A stretch of 64,000 nucleotides of DNA from Erinaceus europaeus (GCF_950295315.1 NC_080171.1:114695064-114759063); one strand, 5' to 3'; shown: positions 1-11,219, counted from the stretch's first letter. Numbers and translations are program-made. The notes: generated from the letters alone by a model not told the origin.

Positions 1-90
1 GGCCAGCCGCCGCATGTGCTTGTGGGGCAGGGGATGGCCAGCTCGCAGGCCACGACAGTAAACCTCTTCCTTCCCTGATGTTCTTGGTAG

Positions 91-241
91 GAAAAGCCCC
101 CCTGGAGCACTCGGGGTTACCAAAGGGCTGTCTTCTGTACAGAACTCTCCAGGTGCAGATGTTGGACCTGCTGGACATCGAAGGCCTCTACCCTCTGTAC
201 AGGCGGGTGGAGCGGTACCTGGAGGAGTTCCCTGAGGAGAG
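91..241 (+). CDS. IPPK: IPPK internal coding exon (fourth from last)
   Basis: Internal exon of inositol-pentakisphosphate 2-kinase, which phosphorylates the 2-position of Ins(1,3,4,5,6)P5 to make InsP6. The acceptor follows a pyrimidine-rich tract and ends ttggtag; the donor is GAGAG|gtgagg. The open frame (2 + 49 codons + 2) reads KAPLEHSGLPKGCLLY, then QVQMLDLLDIEGLYPLY, and ends in EEFPEE plus a split Arg codon completed by the exon at 1690. This stretch matches my recollection of vertebrate IPPK (family Ins_P5_2-kin). The N-terminal part of the kinase lies upstream of the window. The exon start is inferred from the splice site and frame, since there is no ATG here. In human numbering this is probably exon 10 of 13, from memory. 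Confidence 0.93.
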
Positions 242-454
242 GTGAGGGCCGAGCCCACTGTGCTCTGCCCACTCACACACTGAGCACAGGCCCCCGGGAA
301 GCTCTGAAGGGGAGACGAGCACGGGAACATAGGTCACCCTACCAGGAAGCTTGCTCAGGCCTCCTGGCATCTTACCCCATTCTCTCTCCTCTCTCGCCCC
401 TGCCACAAGGCCTAGCTGTAATTTAGTACCTATTTGGGGGGTTTGTGGCCATGT

Positions 455-612
455 GTCTTTTTTTTTTGAGGGGGTGGGGAATTGGATAGAGAGAATACTG
501 TTTCAGAATCTTTGGAGTTACATTGTTTTGTCTTTGTTGCTCTCATGTGATTCTAGGAATTTAACACAGGGCCTCTTGAGCGCAAGGTGGTCTTTCTCTT
601 GCTGAGCCACCT
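455..612 (-). repeat. degenerate tRNA-type SINE
   Basis: T-run, then 'gatagagaga', then a decayed tRNA-like head ending in 'gctgagccacctctccgggctcccc'. Old copy in the IPPK intron; family not certain. Confidence 0.5.
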
Positions 613-649
613 CTCCGGGCTCCCCTTTTTTAAAATTTAATTTAATTTA

Positions 650-988
650 TTAATTTTTTTCCCTCCAGGGTTATTGCTGGGCTCGGTGCCTGAACCATGA
701 ATCCACCGCTCCTGGAGGCTATTTTTTCCCCCTTTTTGTTGCCCTTGTTGTTGTAGCCTCGTTGTGGTTATTATTATTACCATTGTTGATGTTGTTCGTT
801 GTTGGATAGGACAGAGAGAAATGGAGAGAGGAGGGGAAGACAGAGAGGGGGAGAGAAAGACAGACACCTGCAGACCTGCTTCACCACCTGTGAAGCGACT
901 CCCCTTGGGGAGCCAGTGGCTCGAACCAGGATCCTTACACCAGTCCCTGTGCTTTGTGCCACACTGCGCCACTGCCCGATCCCCATCT
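650..988 (-). repeat. SINE-A + module
   Basis: Antisense copy: module (cctccagggttattgctggg), T/GTT-rich tail, ggacagagagaaatgg body, and a head ending cactgcccgatcccc. Confidence 0.9.
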
Positions 989-1049
989 CCACTTTTTTTT
1001 TTAGTGGTTTTTAAAGTTTTTTTTAATAAAGCTTTTAAATTTTTAAATT

Positions 1050-1263
1050 TTTTTTATTATCTTTATTTATTTATTGCATAGAGACAGCCAGAAATCGAGA
1101 GGGAAGGGGGAGATAGAGAGGGAGAGAGACAGAGAGACACCTGCAGTCCTGCTTCACCATTGGCAAAGCTTCTCCTTTGCAGGTGGGGACCAAGGGCTCG
1201 AACCCGGGTCTTTGCACACTGTAATGTGTGAGCTCAACTAGGTGCGCCACCACCTACCTGGCC
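1050..1263 (-). repeat. SINE-B
   Basis: Antisense copy from 'tttatttatttattgcatagagacagcc' region to 'ccaccacctacctggccc'. B box visible as its complement gggctcgaaccc. Confidence 0.9.
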
Positions 1264-1689
1264 CTTTTAATGTTTTTTTAAGCCAGAAAGCATTTGTGAC
1301 TGTGATGGTTCCCAGACCCAGTAGTTAAGGGTTGTGTCGGGGCCAGTCCTGCAGAGGGCAGTGCTGCTCCACAGAGCAGCGAGCCTGTTTCATCAGACCT
1401 GAGTTCTAAGTGTCGGCCAAGGGCTTGGTTATTGGGGTCCACGCCAAGGGTGTATGTGCAGAGGCCCAAACTACCTCTACCTCTGCTGCCCTTTGACTAA
1501 GTGTCTCTGATACTGAGCTTTGGAGTTGCTGAGTTGTCTTGAAACTGCTTCAGAAGGAACCTTAGCATTTTGATAGAACATTAGGTGTTCCTCAGGCGAG
1601 GCATGCGGCTGTTCAATCACTCGAATTTCAAAAACTCCAGGCAACACTGTCATTCTGCTTTTACGTATGTTTGTGTTTTTCTCCTTCAG
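1264..1689 (+). other. IPPK intron, no repeat recognised
   Basis: Single-copy-looking intron sequence running into a strong acceptor (tttttctccttcag) at 1689. No ORF or repeat that I can support. Confidence 0.6.
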
Positions 1690-1792
1690 AAAAGCACTGC
1701 AAATTGATGGACCTTATGATGAAGCATTTTACCAGAAGCTGCTCGATCTTTCCACTGAAGACGATGGGACGGTGGCCTTCGCACTGAAGAAG
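1690..1792 (+). CDS. IPPK: IPPK coding exon (third from last)
   Basis: 103-bp exon: one base completing Arg from the exon ending at 241, then 34 codons reading KALQIDGPYDEAFYQKLLD to TVAFALKK. Acceptor ctccttcag|A, donor AAGAAG|gtatgc. The fit of phase with both neighbours (AG|A before, phase 0 after) and the acidic STEDDG segment typical of vertebrate IPPK make this call firm. It is followed by a 12.5-kb intron almost filled with SINEs. Confidence 0.96.
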
Positions 1793-1825
1793 GTATGCAG
1801 GCCCTTTGGGAAACCTGACGTGTAG

Positions 1826-2005
1826 GAGCTGGGTGGCAGCGTGCCCGGCTGAGGGCCCACGTTATCGTGTGCAGGGACCAGGTTTCAAGCCCCTGGTCCC
1901 ACCTGCAGAGGGAAGACTCTGCACACAGTAAAGCAGTGCCACAGCTGCCTCTCTGCCTCTCTACCTCCTCCTCCTCTCTGTCTTCTCTGCCAAATAAAAG
2001 ACAAA
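1826..2005 (+). repeat. SINE-B
   Basis: Sense copy, head 'gagctgggtggcagcgtgc', B box region 'ggtttcaagccc', body ending 'gccaaataaaag'; diverged. Confidence 0.8.
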
Positions 2006-2048
2006 GCAGGAAGAGAAAGAAGACATGAAATGTATTCCTTAGCCTCTT

Positions 2049-2327
2049 TTTTTTTTATTTTTATATTTATTTATTTATTTTCCCTTTTGTTGCCCTTGTT
2101 TTTTTTTTTTTATTGTTGTTGTAGTTATTATTGTTGTTATTGATGTTGTTGTTGTTGGATAGGACAGAGAGAAATGGAGAGAGGAGGAGAGAAAGATAGA
2201 CACCTGCAGACCTGCTTCACCGCCTGTGAAGTGAACCCCCTGCAGGTGGGGAGCCCGGGGCTTGAACCGGGATCCTTCCACCGGTCCTTGCACTTTGCTT
2301 AACCGCTGCGCTATCACCCTACTCCCT
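2049..2327 (-). repeat. SINE-A with TSD
   Basis: Antisense copy flanked by a 12-bp near-perfect TSD: CCTTAGCCTCTT at 2037-2048 and CCTTAGACTCTT at 2328-2339. Confidence 0.93.
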
Positions 2328-2766
2328 CCTTAGACTCTTAACAGTCATGTGGGGTTTCCCCCTAAAATGGTTTCCCGCTACCTTCTGATGGTTGAGGCAG
2401 AACATTGGAGACTGAAAAAGGGTCCCAGCATGTGTGAGGCTCTGTCCTGAGCCTTAGCACCACTGAGGAACATCAGGCCACCTAGGGAGGGTCCGTCAGT
2501 GTGGAGCTGTGCTGTGGTGTCTCTCTTTTCTTCTTTTGTGAAGTAAAACAAATGGATAAGTCTGTCTGGGAGTGGTAGATCGTGTATGAATGGAACCCTG
2601 GCATCACAAAACAACCCCAAATTCCCCCCAGATTGATGGGCCAAGCGATACTACATGACTTCAGTTATTAGTATTTTTCCTTACTTCCATCAGGCTTCCT
2701 TGACAAGGCCCCGACCTCCCCTCACTGTGCTGGGGTCTTTCTCTGCTGTCTTAGAACGGGGATTGT

Positions 2767-2950
2767 GGGCTGGGGGCAATGGTGTACCTAGTTGAGCACA
2801 CACGTTACAGTGCACAAGGGCCCAGGTTCAAGCCCCTGGCTCCCCACTTGTAGGGGGCAAGCTTCATGTGCAGTGAAGCAGTACTGCAGATCTCCCCCCA
2901 CCCCCTTCTACTTCTCCCTCAGTTTCTGTGTCTATCCAAAACAAGTAAAG
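2767..2950 (+). repeat. SINE-B
   Basis: Sense copy, head 'gggctgggggcaatggtg', B box 'ggttcaagccc', ends 'tgtgtctatccaaaacaagt'. Confidence 0.85.
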
Positions 2951-3640
2951 GGGAAAAAATGGTGGTGGGGGGGCAGGGTGTATGGGCAGCTTCTTTGCCT
3001 TCAGAATTCAGGCCGAGCAAGGTGCAGCCTGGGAGAGTTTATCCAGCACAAGGCCTGCTCCTGTTTCTGTCGTTCTCTGAAATCAGGGAGTTCAGGACCT
3101 CTGTGAACATGCATAGGAAAAAATTACATCTTTATTTTCCCTAATCTCACACTGAAATTTAGCAATTCTTTCCATTATACATGCAATAGTACCCATTCTA
3201 ATTGGTCAGCAGGGACCCCGACTTTGCCAGTAAGTGAAATTGCAGACGTGTCATTATAGCGTTACAGTCATACTGCCAGAGGTTTTCTGTGTTGCATAGA
3301 GCGCTATGCAACACGTGAGATTAAAAAGGTTTTAGTATTTGCCATGATCACCCTATGTATTTTATTTTATGTGCTTAAAGCATTATTTTGAGTGGTATGC
3401 ATGGGCTTTATCGGACCATCAGAGACTTTGCTAGATGCCGACATAGCTACGTTTCCCTGTTCTACTGGGAGTGCAGTGGCAAAAGGCTAGAATACAACAG
3501 TGCCCTCTCCACATGAACACGGGCTCACCTGCGCTGGGCCTGATGGTGTTTAGTTCCCACTTGTGGAGAGTCCACTCCACTGTCTGACTGCTTCCCCTTC
3601 ATCAGCTACTGCCTGCCTGCCTCCCTCCTCCCTTCTCTCT
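2951..3640 (+). other. IPPK intron, unclassified
   Basis: No repeat family or exon recognised. A short self-complementary stretch 'tgttgcatagagcgctatgc' lies at about 3291-3310 and could be part of an old DNA transposon. I cannot assign it. Confidence 0.4.
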
Positions 3641-3644
3641 CCCT

Positions 3645-3815
3645 TCTTTATTACTTTTTAATTTGATAGAACAGAGCAAAATTGAGAGGGGGAGAGAAAA
3701 TGAGATGCCTGCAACACCGCTTCACTGATTATGAAGCTTCCCTCTACAGGTTGAAGGTCAGGGTCTTTGCACATGGTAGCATATGCAATCAGCCGGCTGC
3801 ATCACCGCCCAGCGG
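3645..3815 (-). repeat. SINE-B, old copy
   Basis: Antisense copy beginning 'ttactttttaatttgatagaac' and ending 'gctgcatcaccgcccagc'; shorter than the other copies. Confidence 0.75.
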
Positions 3816-4092
3816 TCCAGCCGCTGGGTCTTCAAGGAGGAGAGCAGAGGAAATCCCTTCCAAAGCTGAGGGCTGTGGGGGAACTCACTGAGGCACTGGG
3901 GCAGAACTGTTAGTAGGTGGGGAATCCAGAAGTGGAGCCCCTGTCGGAATCAAATGATGACTGCTGCCTTGTGCTGTCTGCATTGAACGCGGGTGTCTGT
4001 GTCTCTGAAACTCCTTCTAAATAAGCGTGAGTTAACTTTTAATTTTATTTTTAATTTCCTATGTCAACCAATTATTGTTGTAAGAGACTTAA

Positions 4093-4426
4093 AACAACAA
4101 CCCCACCACCAATGTGCCTTGGAGCTCCACTTCCCCAGAGCCCTTCCCCACTAGGGAAAGAGAGAGGCATGCTGGGACCATGGATCGGCCAGTCAACACC
4201 CATGTTCAGCGGGGAAACAATTACAGAAGCCAGACCTTCCACCTTCTGCAACCCACAATGACCCTGGGTCCATGCTCCCAGAGGGATAAAGAATAGGAAA
4301 GCTATCAGGGGAGGGGATGGGATACGGAGATCTGGTGGTAGTAATTGTGCGAAGCTGTACCCCTCTTATCCTATGGTTTTGTCAATGTTTCCTTTTTATA
4401 AATAAAAAATTAAAAAAAAAAAAGAG
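4093..4426 (+). mobile_element. Xr retroposon, 5'-truncated, TSD-defined
   Basis: 334-bp insertion bounded by a perfect 10-bp TSD AGAGACTTAA (4083-4092 and 4427-4436). It runs from 'caacaacccc' to an AATAAA-containing tail ending in a poly(A) run. 5' truncation, poly(A) tail and TSD show LINE-type target-primed retrotransposition. It shares its body (e.g. 'ccccactagggaaagagag') with copies near 11.6, 27.5, 35.4, 60.8 and 63.1 kb. No ORF is recognised. Confidence 0.85.
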
Positions 4427-4562
4427 AGAGACTTAACAATCATATCACAGCTATCAGGGTAGCTAAAGTAAGAACCTTGGGACAACACTGAGCATTGGTG
4501 CTCATCCGCAGTCGTGGGCTGGTACATGGCGCTGGCCCCTCTGGAAGACTTTGAGCTCCATA

Positions 4563-4807
4563 TATATAATTTTTTAGATATTTATTTATTTTTTTATTCC
4601 CTTTTGTTGCCCTTGTAGTTTTATTGTTGTTGGATAGGACAGAGAGAAATGGAGAGAGGAGGAGAGAAAGACACCTGCAGACCTGCTTCACCGCCTGTGA
4701 AGCGACTCCCTTGCAGGTGGGGAGCCGGGGGCTCGAACTGGGATCCTTAACCAGTCCTTGTGCTTTGCGCCACCTGCACTTAACCCGTTGCGCTACCGCC
4801 CAACTCC
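4563..4807 (-). repeat. SINE-A
   Basis: Antisense copy with a short GTT tail, ending 'taccgcccaactcccg'. The flanking 'tttgagct' on both sides is a likely TSD. Confidence 0.88.
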
Positions 4808-4808
4808 C

Positions 4809-5324
4809 GAGTTTGAGCTTCTTACCAAGCTAAACACAACTACTCTTGTTTACTTGTCACAGGGTAACAAGGTGGGAAGGTTTATGTTCTTCCAGATCCT
4901 GCAGGCAGTAAACTCTGCTGGGAACCAGCAGTGCTGTTTTCAAGAGCTGAGAACTGGCTGCAGCCCACATGTCTGTCAGTGCCCTACAGTAGGTGGCACA
5001 GACTGAATCTGCTGAGAATGAACGCCAGGAGGTCACAGTAATCCGAGTCTGTTTCTGCGGCACTCTTGGGATGACAAAGACGAGTGATTGCCGTAGTTGT
5101 AGAGGAAGGGGGGTGGGTGCGGTCGAGCAGGTCCATGCAAGGGATTCCTTTTGCCTTCATTTAAGGGATTGGCGTGGGGATTAAAGCTCTGTGCCGGCTG
5201 CCACTGGGTGCACACCCTCATCGAGTGTGCTCAGGCGCACATGAGCGGCAGGCAGACACTAGGCACACGGGAGCAGGTGTAAACCTGGGAGATTGGAACA
5301 GGAATATGATTTTTTTAACCTTTT
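4809..5324 (+). other. IPPK intron, unclassified
   Basis: No repeat or exon recognised; open frames here are short and overlapping. Confidence 0.5.
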
Positions 5325-5584
5325 TTTTTCTTTTAATATTTATTTATTCCCTTTTGTTGCCCTTGTAGTTACTATTGTTGCTATTGATGTCGTTGTTGGA
5401 TAGGACAGAGAGAAATGGAGAGAATAGGGAAGACAGAGAGAGGGGGAGAAAGACAGACACCTGCAGACCTGCTTCACCACCTGTGAAGCGACTCCCCTGC
5501 AGGTGGGGAGCTGAGGGCTCAAACCGGGATCCTTACGCTGGTCCTTGCGCTCGGTGCCACCTGCGCTTAACCCGCCCGACTCCC
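5325..5584 (-). repeat. SINE-A
   Basis: Antisense copy from 'ttttaatatttatttattccc' region to 'acccgcccgactccc'; part of the head is missing before the last box. Confidence 0.88.
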
Positions 5585-5609
5585 AAGATTTTTTTTTGTC
5601 TTTTTGCTT

Positions 5610-5742
5610 GCTTGTTTTTATTTTTTAGATAGAGAGAAAGAGATCACAGCACCAAAGCTACCATCAGTGTGGTGTGGGCTGGCTTCAAACCCGTGTCTTG
5701 TGCATGGCAGAGGAGCACATGTAAGTGAGCTGTTTGGTCAGA
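5610..5742 (-). repeat. degenerate tRNA-type SINE (E-like)
   Basis: 'tttttagatagagagaaag' followed by an E-like antisense head with 'ggcttcaaacccgtgtcttg'. Confidence 0.5.
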
Positions 5743-6549
5743 ACAGAATTGGAGTAAGATTTTAGAATGTAAGGATGTCACTGTCCTGGCTGTAGTGTTC
5801 CGCCACACTCCGTGCTGCCTAACATCCCCCCCCCCCCCCCTGCGCTGTCTGGAATATACCTTTGGTGCTGGTTCTCCGAGGCTGCGCTGTACAGCCTAGC
5901 TCTGTAAGGAGGCTTAACCTCTAAATTATACACTGACTTTAGCACACATGACAAGATCGATGTCATTTGCACAAAGTGGTCAGATCACCTAACTGCGTTT
6001 GTTTTTAAAGAATATATCCTCATCATTAAATGACACATAATTAAATCGTTTTAAAAATGTTCCCATTGGGTGTTTGGGACCCATGCATCACTTTCTGAGT
6101 GTGAATCTGTAATCATCTCGGAGCAAGTAACGGAGTGAAAAAGATCCAAGCAGTGGGCAGACTGTAATGAGACAGTGTTCCTGTTCTGCTGCGAGGGTCG
6201 CCTCTCACCTTCCGTTAGTTGGGATCCAAAGAGGGTGGTTATGAACTTGAAGCTGGGCGGCAGGTAAAGAGCGTTTCTGAACGGGCAGCTGATTCAAGGT
6301 TTTTCTTGTTAATTGAGCCTGCCCCTCTGTTGAACAAAGAAAAGAGAGAACATTGTCTTTATCTCAAAGTCCTAGAAACTGTAGCCTGTGTCTCTCCCAT
6401 AGCCTGCCAGCAGACGATCTCTAGAAGAGGTCGGGCAGAGAGCGTCTTCAGCCTTATGTACTATGCGGTGTCTTTCCACCTCTAGAATTCAGCAACCGCA
6501 GTAGAGAGAGACGTGAGCACCCCGTGCTCCAGGGACACTTGCTGGCAAA
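5743..6549 (+). other. IPPK intron, unclassified
   Basis: Apparently single-copy sequence with a 16-base C homopolymer near 5825-5840. No exon or repeat that I can support. Confidence 0.5.
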
Positions 6550-6660
6550 GTAGATGGTGGAGGGGCAGCAAAATAGCTCACCTGGATAGTGCGCTGCGTC
6601 ATCATGTGCACACCCCACGTTCAAGCCCGGCTCCCACACTGGAGGAGGTGTCTGTGCCAT
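6550..6660 (+). repeat. SINE-E
   Basis: Head 'ggcagcaaaatagctcacc' with a B-box-like 'gttcaagcccggctcccac'. Its poly-T/CT end runs into the next SINE. Confidence 0.6.
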
Positions 6661-6689
6661 GCTTTTTCTCTCTCTCTTTTTTATTTTAT

Positions 6690-6838
6690 TTTATTTTATT
6701 TTTTAAATATTTTTTTAATGAGAAAGATAGGAGGAGAGAAAGAACCAGACATCACTCTGGCCCAAGTGCTGCTAGGGACTGAACTCAGGACCTCATGCTT
6801 GAGAGTCCAATGCTTTATCCACTGCACCACCTCCCGGA
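6690..6838 (-). repeat. SINE-C
   Basis: Antisense copy with 'accagacatcactctggc' and 'actgcaccacctcccggac'. Confidence 0.88.
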
Positions 6839-6840
6839 CT

Positions 6841-7048
6841 ACTTTATTTTATTTATGTATTTATTTATTTATTGGATAGACAGCCAGAAACTGAGGAGGA
6901 AGGGAGTGATAGAGACAGACAGAGAGACACCTGCAGCCCTGCTTCACCACTTGTGAAGCTTTCCCCCTGCAAGTGGGGACTGGGAGCTCGAGCCTGGGTC
7001 CTTGCACTTTGTAATGTGTGATCAACCAGGTGTGCCACCACCCAGCCC
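6841..7048 (-). repeat. SINE-B
   Basis: Antisense copy from 'tttatttattggatagacag' to 'caccacccagccccc'. Confidence 0.9.
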
Positions 7049-7049
7049 C

Positions 7050-7206
7050 CTGGTTTCCCTTCCTCCCTCCCTCCTTCTCTCCCTCCTTTCTTCTCCCTCT
7101 CTTTCTGTCTCTCTCTCTCTCTCTTTCTCTCTGTCCCCTTCCCCCCTCTCCCCCACTCCTTCCCTTCCCCCTCTCTGTATCTTCCTCTCTCTGTCTCTCT
7201 GTCTGA
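7050..7206. repeat. (CT/CCTT)n low-complexity tract
   Basis: About 150 bp of almost pure pyrimidine (ctccctccctcc, then (TC)n) at the head side of the preceding SINE. Confidence 0.9.
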
Positions 7207-7493
7207 AAATGTCATTTCAGAGCAATGAAACCCTGGTGATGACCAAGAAAAATAAGGCAGTGGGGCTGCATTTGGTGCCTGTCCCATAGTTTGATGAACT
7301 CTGCTGAGTTTTGCTTGTTGGTTTTCATATTCTGCACGTGCAGTAGTGGTGCCAGGATATCAGAGCAGTACTCCTCCCTCTCTGACTGTCTCTCTCTCAA
7401 ACAAAGTGGGCAAAAAACTAGCGTTGGGATTAATTGGAATTGTATGTGTGCAAGGCCTCAAAGCTGCTAAAAAAAATCAATGTTCACATTTTT

Positions 7494-7707
7494 GAATTTT
7501 TTTATCTTTATTTATTTATTGGATAGAGGCAGCCAGAAATTGAGCGGGAAGGGGGTGATAGAGAGGGAGAGAGACAGAGAGACACCTGCAGCCCTGCTTC
7601 ACCTCTTGCAAAGCTTTCTCCCTGCAGGTGGGGACCGGGGGTTCGAACTCATGTCCTTGCTCATTGTAATGTGTGCGCTTAACCAGGTGCGCTACCGCCC
7701 AGCCCCC
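7494..7707 (-). repeat. SINE-B
   Basis: Antisense copy with intact body (gatagagagggagagagaca) and 'taccgcccagccccc' end. Confidence 0.9.
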
Positions 7708-7929
7708 ATTTTTGTATTTCAGTCCTTATATGCATAAGCATACCTGTAGGATGCGCTCTTCTAACTAAAATCACTAGGCTTTTCTCTGATAGACTCGCAG
7801 ATCTCCTCCCCCAAACGAATTTCTTCTGTGTGTATTCCTTTGCCACACTTGAGGACCTTGTTTCTCTTGTGTTTTCAGAAAGTAGTAACCACTAGTATTT
7901 ATAACTTTCTTGGTTTTTGTCTTAGTAAC

Positions 7930-8460
7930 AGATCGTATTATGAAATATAGTGCACACAGAAAAGCGTGCAGAACAAAATCCCCACAGCCCATTAGTCATG
8001 AAGCAAATCCTCCAGATATCAAAAGCTGGCAGCTAACCAGAAGCCTTCTTGGCTCTCTGACCACTCAGAGTTAACTCTTGTATTCACTCGTGTCCCTGGA
8101 CTTTGGTTTCTCTTCCTTTTGACCTTTGTATATGAAATCTCGCAGATAGCTCTCATGAAGTTTTTTCTTGGCTTTATATAGTGCTCATGAGACTTAAGTT
8201 CTTGGCTGTATCTCCCAGATTTTCACTGTTTTATAGCAACCCATGGCATGAACACACTGTACTTTATCCATCCCACTGTTGATGCCTATTGGGACTGTTT
8301 GTGGCTCTTTACTATTCTGGATCAAACTGCTCTTAGCATGCTTACACAGATCTCTTGCTGCCTGTGTGCATGGATTTCTCGAAGGTATGCTCTTTAAGAG
8401 TGGAATTTCCGAGCTGTGGTCTGAACGTGTTTGATTATAGTCGGCACCGTAGACAGGCGG
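7930..8460 (-). mobile_element. ancient L1 fragment (L1M-like)
   Basis: The + strand reads like the antisense of an old mammalian L1 3' region, in order: 'agtgcacacagaaaagcgtg', 'ttatccatcccactgttgat' and 'aagagtggaatttccgagc'. Heavily diverged, judged from remembered consensus; no intact ORF. Confidence 0.6.
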
Positions 8461-8553
8461 CCTGTTTCCATTCCCTGCACCAGGCTCTCCACCAGCCGCG
8501 TCTCTACACTGGGCCCTGGAGCTCTGTAGTGGTTGCTTCTTGTGGTAATGATG

Positions 8554-8559
<6 letters not shown>

Positions 8560-8598
<39 letters not shown>
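8560..8598. repeat. (GT)n microsatellite
   Basis: About 19 GT units between a GAAACT flank and the tail of the SINE at 8600. The matching GAAACTACATAT follows the SINE at about 8863, so the repeat seems to have grown inside the left TSD copy. Confidence 0.9.
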
Positions 8599-8599
<1 letters not shown>

Positions 8600-8602
<3 letters not shown>

Positions 8603-8862
8603 TCCCTTTTTGTTGCCCTTGTTTTTATTGTTGTAGTTATTTTTGTTGTTGTTATTGATGTCGTTGTTGGATAGGACAGAGAGAAATGGAGAGAGGCTGG
8701 AGAGAAAGACAGACACCTGCAGACCTGCTTCAGTGCTCGTGAAGCGACCCCCCACACACACACAGGTGGGGAGCCAGGGGGCTCAAACCGGGATCCTTAT
8801 GCCCGGTCCTTGTGCTTTGTACCACGTGCGTTTAATAACCGCTGCGCTACCGCCTGACTCCC
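8600..8862 (-). repeat. SINE-A
   Basis: Antisense copy with a CACACACACA insertion in the head region near 8755-8764; ends 'gctaccgcctgactcccg'. Confidence 0.9.
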
Positions 8863-9039
8863 GAAACTACATATCTTTTCAAGTTTGCCGGCCATTTCCA
8901 TTGCCTTTTCTGTGTCGTGCTTCGTGTCTTTGATTTGAAGGAGCTGTTAATGCCTTTAGGGTGGGAGACTTTTGTCAGGTGTAAGTACTATAGATAATCT
9001 TACCTATTGGGTAGCTTCCCCTCTCACTTTTTTTTTTGT

Positions 9040-9232
9040 GTGTGTGTGAAGGAGGGGCCTCACATGTGTGACTTTTTCCCTTCAGATAGTGTCAGAGAGA
9101 CAGAGAAGGAGAGACACCACACACTAGAGCTTCCCCCAGTACTGTGGCACTCCCACATGGTACCAGGGCTTAAGCCTGGGCCACACATAGGGCAAAGCAG
9201 ATGTCCTAACTGGTGAACTGTCTCTTTAGCCT
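9040..9232 (-). repeat. degenerate tRNA-type SINE
   Basis: 'gtcagagagacagagaagga' then a tRNA-like antisense head 'taccagggcttaagcctggg' and 'gtgaactgtctctttagcct'. Confidence 0.5.
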
Positions 9233-9324
9233 CTCGTTTTAAAATTTGATTTATTGTTTTTTTTATTTGGTGTAGAGGAATGAATTGAGGACTTTGTGCA
9301 CTGTGCTGCTAAGCTGCCCCCTAG

Positions 9325-9765
9325 TTTTTGTTTTTGTCTTTTTGCCATTGAGGTTTTGTTGGGGATTTGTGCCTGCACAGCTCCACCGCTCCTGACAGAT
9401 ATTTCTTCCTCCAGATAGAGGGTGAGAGACAGGAAGAGAGGAGGAGGAGGAGGAGGGGCAGCTGTCCCACAGCACTGCTTCAGGGCTTGTGAGGCTTAAT
9501 CTTGGTGTGGTGCTCCTTCCTGGTGGTGGCTGGGGGCTTGGGCCTGGTCCCTTGAGTCTGGCGAAGTGTTCGCTCTACCAGGCAAGTTCTCTCCTGGCCT
9601 GTACTCCATTTCGATTCACTGCTTTTTTGGGAGGGGGGGGTCACTTCTCTAGTAGCTTTGAAGCGCCCCGTTGCCCCTGTTGCTTTTGTGTGGTGCCAGG
9701 AATCAAACCCAGGGCCTGAGGTGTGGTGAGACATGTGCTGTGCACTCTGCCTTCCCTCCTAGGCC
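9325..9765 (-). repeat. two decayed SINEs
   Basis: 9325-9600 resembles an old A+module copy (ccattgaggttttgttgggg, ctccaccgctcctg). 9620-9765 is a second antisense tRNA-like block with 'ggaatcaaacccagggcctg'. Confidence 0.45.
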
Positions 9766-9829
9766 CTTTTTTAGTTTCAGAATAGAGTCCTTTTCAGATG
9801 AGGAGCTATAATTTTATTATTTTTAATAA

Positions 9830-9988
9830 CTTTTTTTTTTTTGGTAATAGATAGACACCCAGAGATAGACAACAGAGCACTGCTCAGCTCTGGTTTATGG
9901 TGGTGCTGGGGATAGAACCTGGAACCTGGAACCCCAGAACCTCAAGGAAGAGAGGTTTTTACATGACCGCTATGCTGTTTCCCCAGCA
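9830..9988 (-). repeat. SINE-D, diverged
   Basis: Antisense D head: 'agagcactgctcagctctgg', then 'ggggatagaacctgg' and a degraded 'gaccgctatgctgtttcccc'. Confidence 0.65.
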
Positions 9989-9989
9989 C

Positions 9990-10478
9990 AGGAAGCTATA
10001 ATTTTAGTGAAGGTTAATTTATGTCCTTTTCCTTTTATTTTTATCAAAGAGGGAGAGACAGTGATTGAGTACAAACCACACTTCCAGCATTTCTGATGTC
10101 CCGCTCATCACTGTCTCTCTTGTCACACAGCACCAGATCAAATCCCAGGCGCTAGGCATACAGGGCACACAGCTCACACTCTGCCCCGCACTGTGCGTCT
10201 CTCTCCAGTCAACGTCAGCGGTCAGGTCGGCCCCAATTACGTGTCTCGTGTTACTGGCCCTTTAACTTTATGTCCGCTGTGATACCTGTTTACACCAGTT
10301 TGGCCATCATGAGTGAAAAATATTTTCACTATTCACATTTCCTTGACTAGTAAGACTTATTAAATACGAAGGCAAGTGCTAAGCTGGAATTTCAGCAACC
10401 TTTCCATGATGTTAAGAGAAGCTTTACAGTTTGGTCAGTTTATTTGACCCATACTGTTTTTCTTTTGTTTTGTTATGT
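9990..10478 (+). other. IPPK intron, unclassified
   Basis: Nothing recognised beyond a weak GA-rich SINE-like patch near 10048-10066. Confidence 0.45.
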
Positions 10479-10479
10479 C

Positions 10480-10616
10480 TTTTAAGATTTTGTTTATTTA
10501 TTAATGAGAAAGATAGAGGGAGAGGACCAGACATCACTCTGGTACTTGGGGATTGAACTCAGGACCTCATGCTTGAGAGTCCAGTGCCTTAGCCACTGCA
10601 CCACCTCCCAGACCAC
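10480..10616 (-). repeat. SINE-C
   Basis: Antisense copy with 'accagacatcactctggt' and 'ccactgcaccacctcccaga'. Confidence 0.88.
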
Positions 10617-10649
10617 CTGTTTTTCCATTTAATTTTATAATTACTTATC

Positions 10650-10917
10650 TTTTTTAAATATTTACTTATTTGTTCCCTTTGTTGTTTTTTTATTGTAGTT
10701 CTTGTTGTTATTGATGTCGTCATTGTTGGATAGGACAGAGAAATGGAGAGAGGAGGGGAAAATGGGGAGAGAAAGATAGGCACCTGTAGACCTGCTTCTC
10801 CGCTTGTGAAGCTACTCCCCTGCAGGTGGGGAGCCAGGGCTCGAACCGGGATCCTTACACTGGTCCCTGTGCTTTGTGCCACCTGCGCTTAACCTGCTGC
10901 ACTACCGCCCGACTCCC
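10650..10917 (-). repeat. SINE-A
   Basis: Antisense copy with complete head ending 'ctaccgcccgactccc'. Confidence 0.9.
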
Positions 10918-10961
10918 ATAATATTTATAAATCTATATAGCATATAGTATAGTCGTCGTCT

Positions 10962-11213
10962 TCTTTTTTAAAATATTTATTCCCTTTTCTTGCCCTTGTT
11001 TTATTGTTACTGTAGTTGTTGTTGTTGGATAGGACAGAGAAAAATGGAGAGAGGAGGGTAAGACAGAGGGGGAGAGAAACATAGATACCTGCAGACCTTG
11101 TGAAGCGACTCCCCTGCAGGTGGGGAGCCAGGGGCTCGAACCAGGATCCTTCCGCCAGTCCTTGCTCTTTGCACCACCTGTGCTTAACCCGCTGTGCTAC
11201 CTCCTGACTCCCC
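10962..11213 (-). repeat. SINE-A
   Basis: Antisense copy lacking the 'ctgcttcaccgcc' stretch (gcagaccttgtgaagcgact), a ~13-bp internal deletion. Confidence 0.88.
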
Positions 11214-11219
11214 CTAGTC

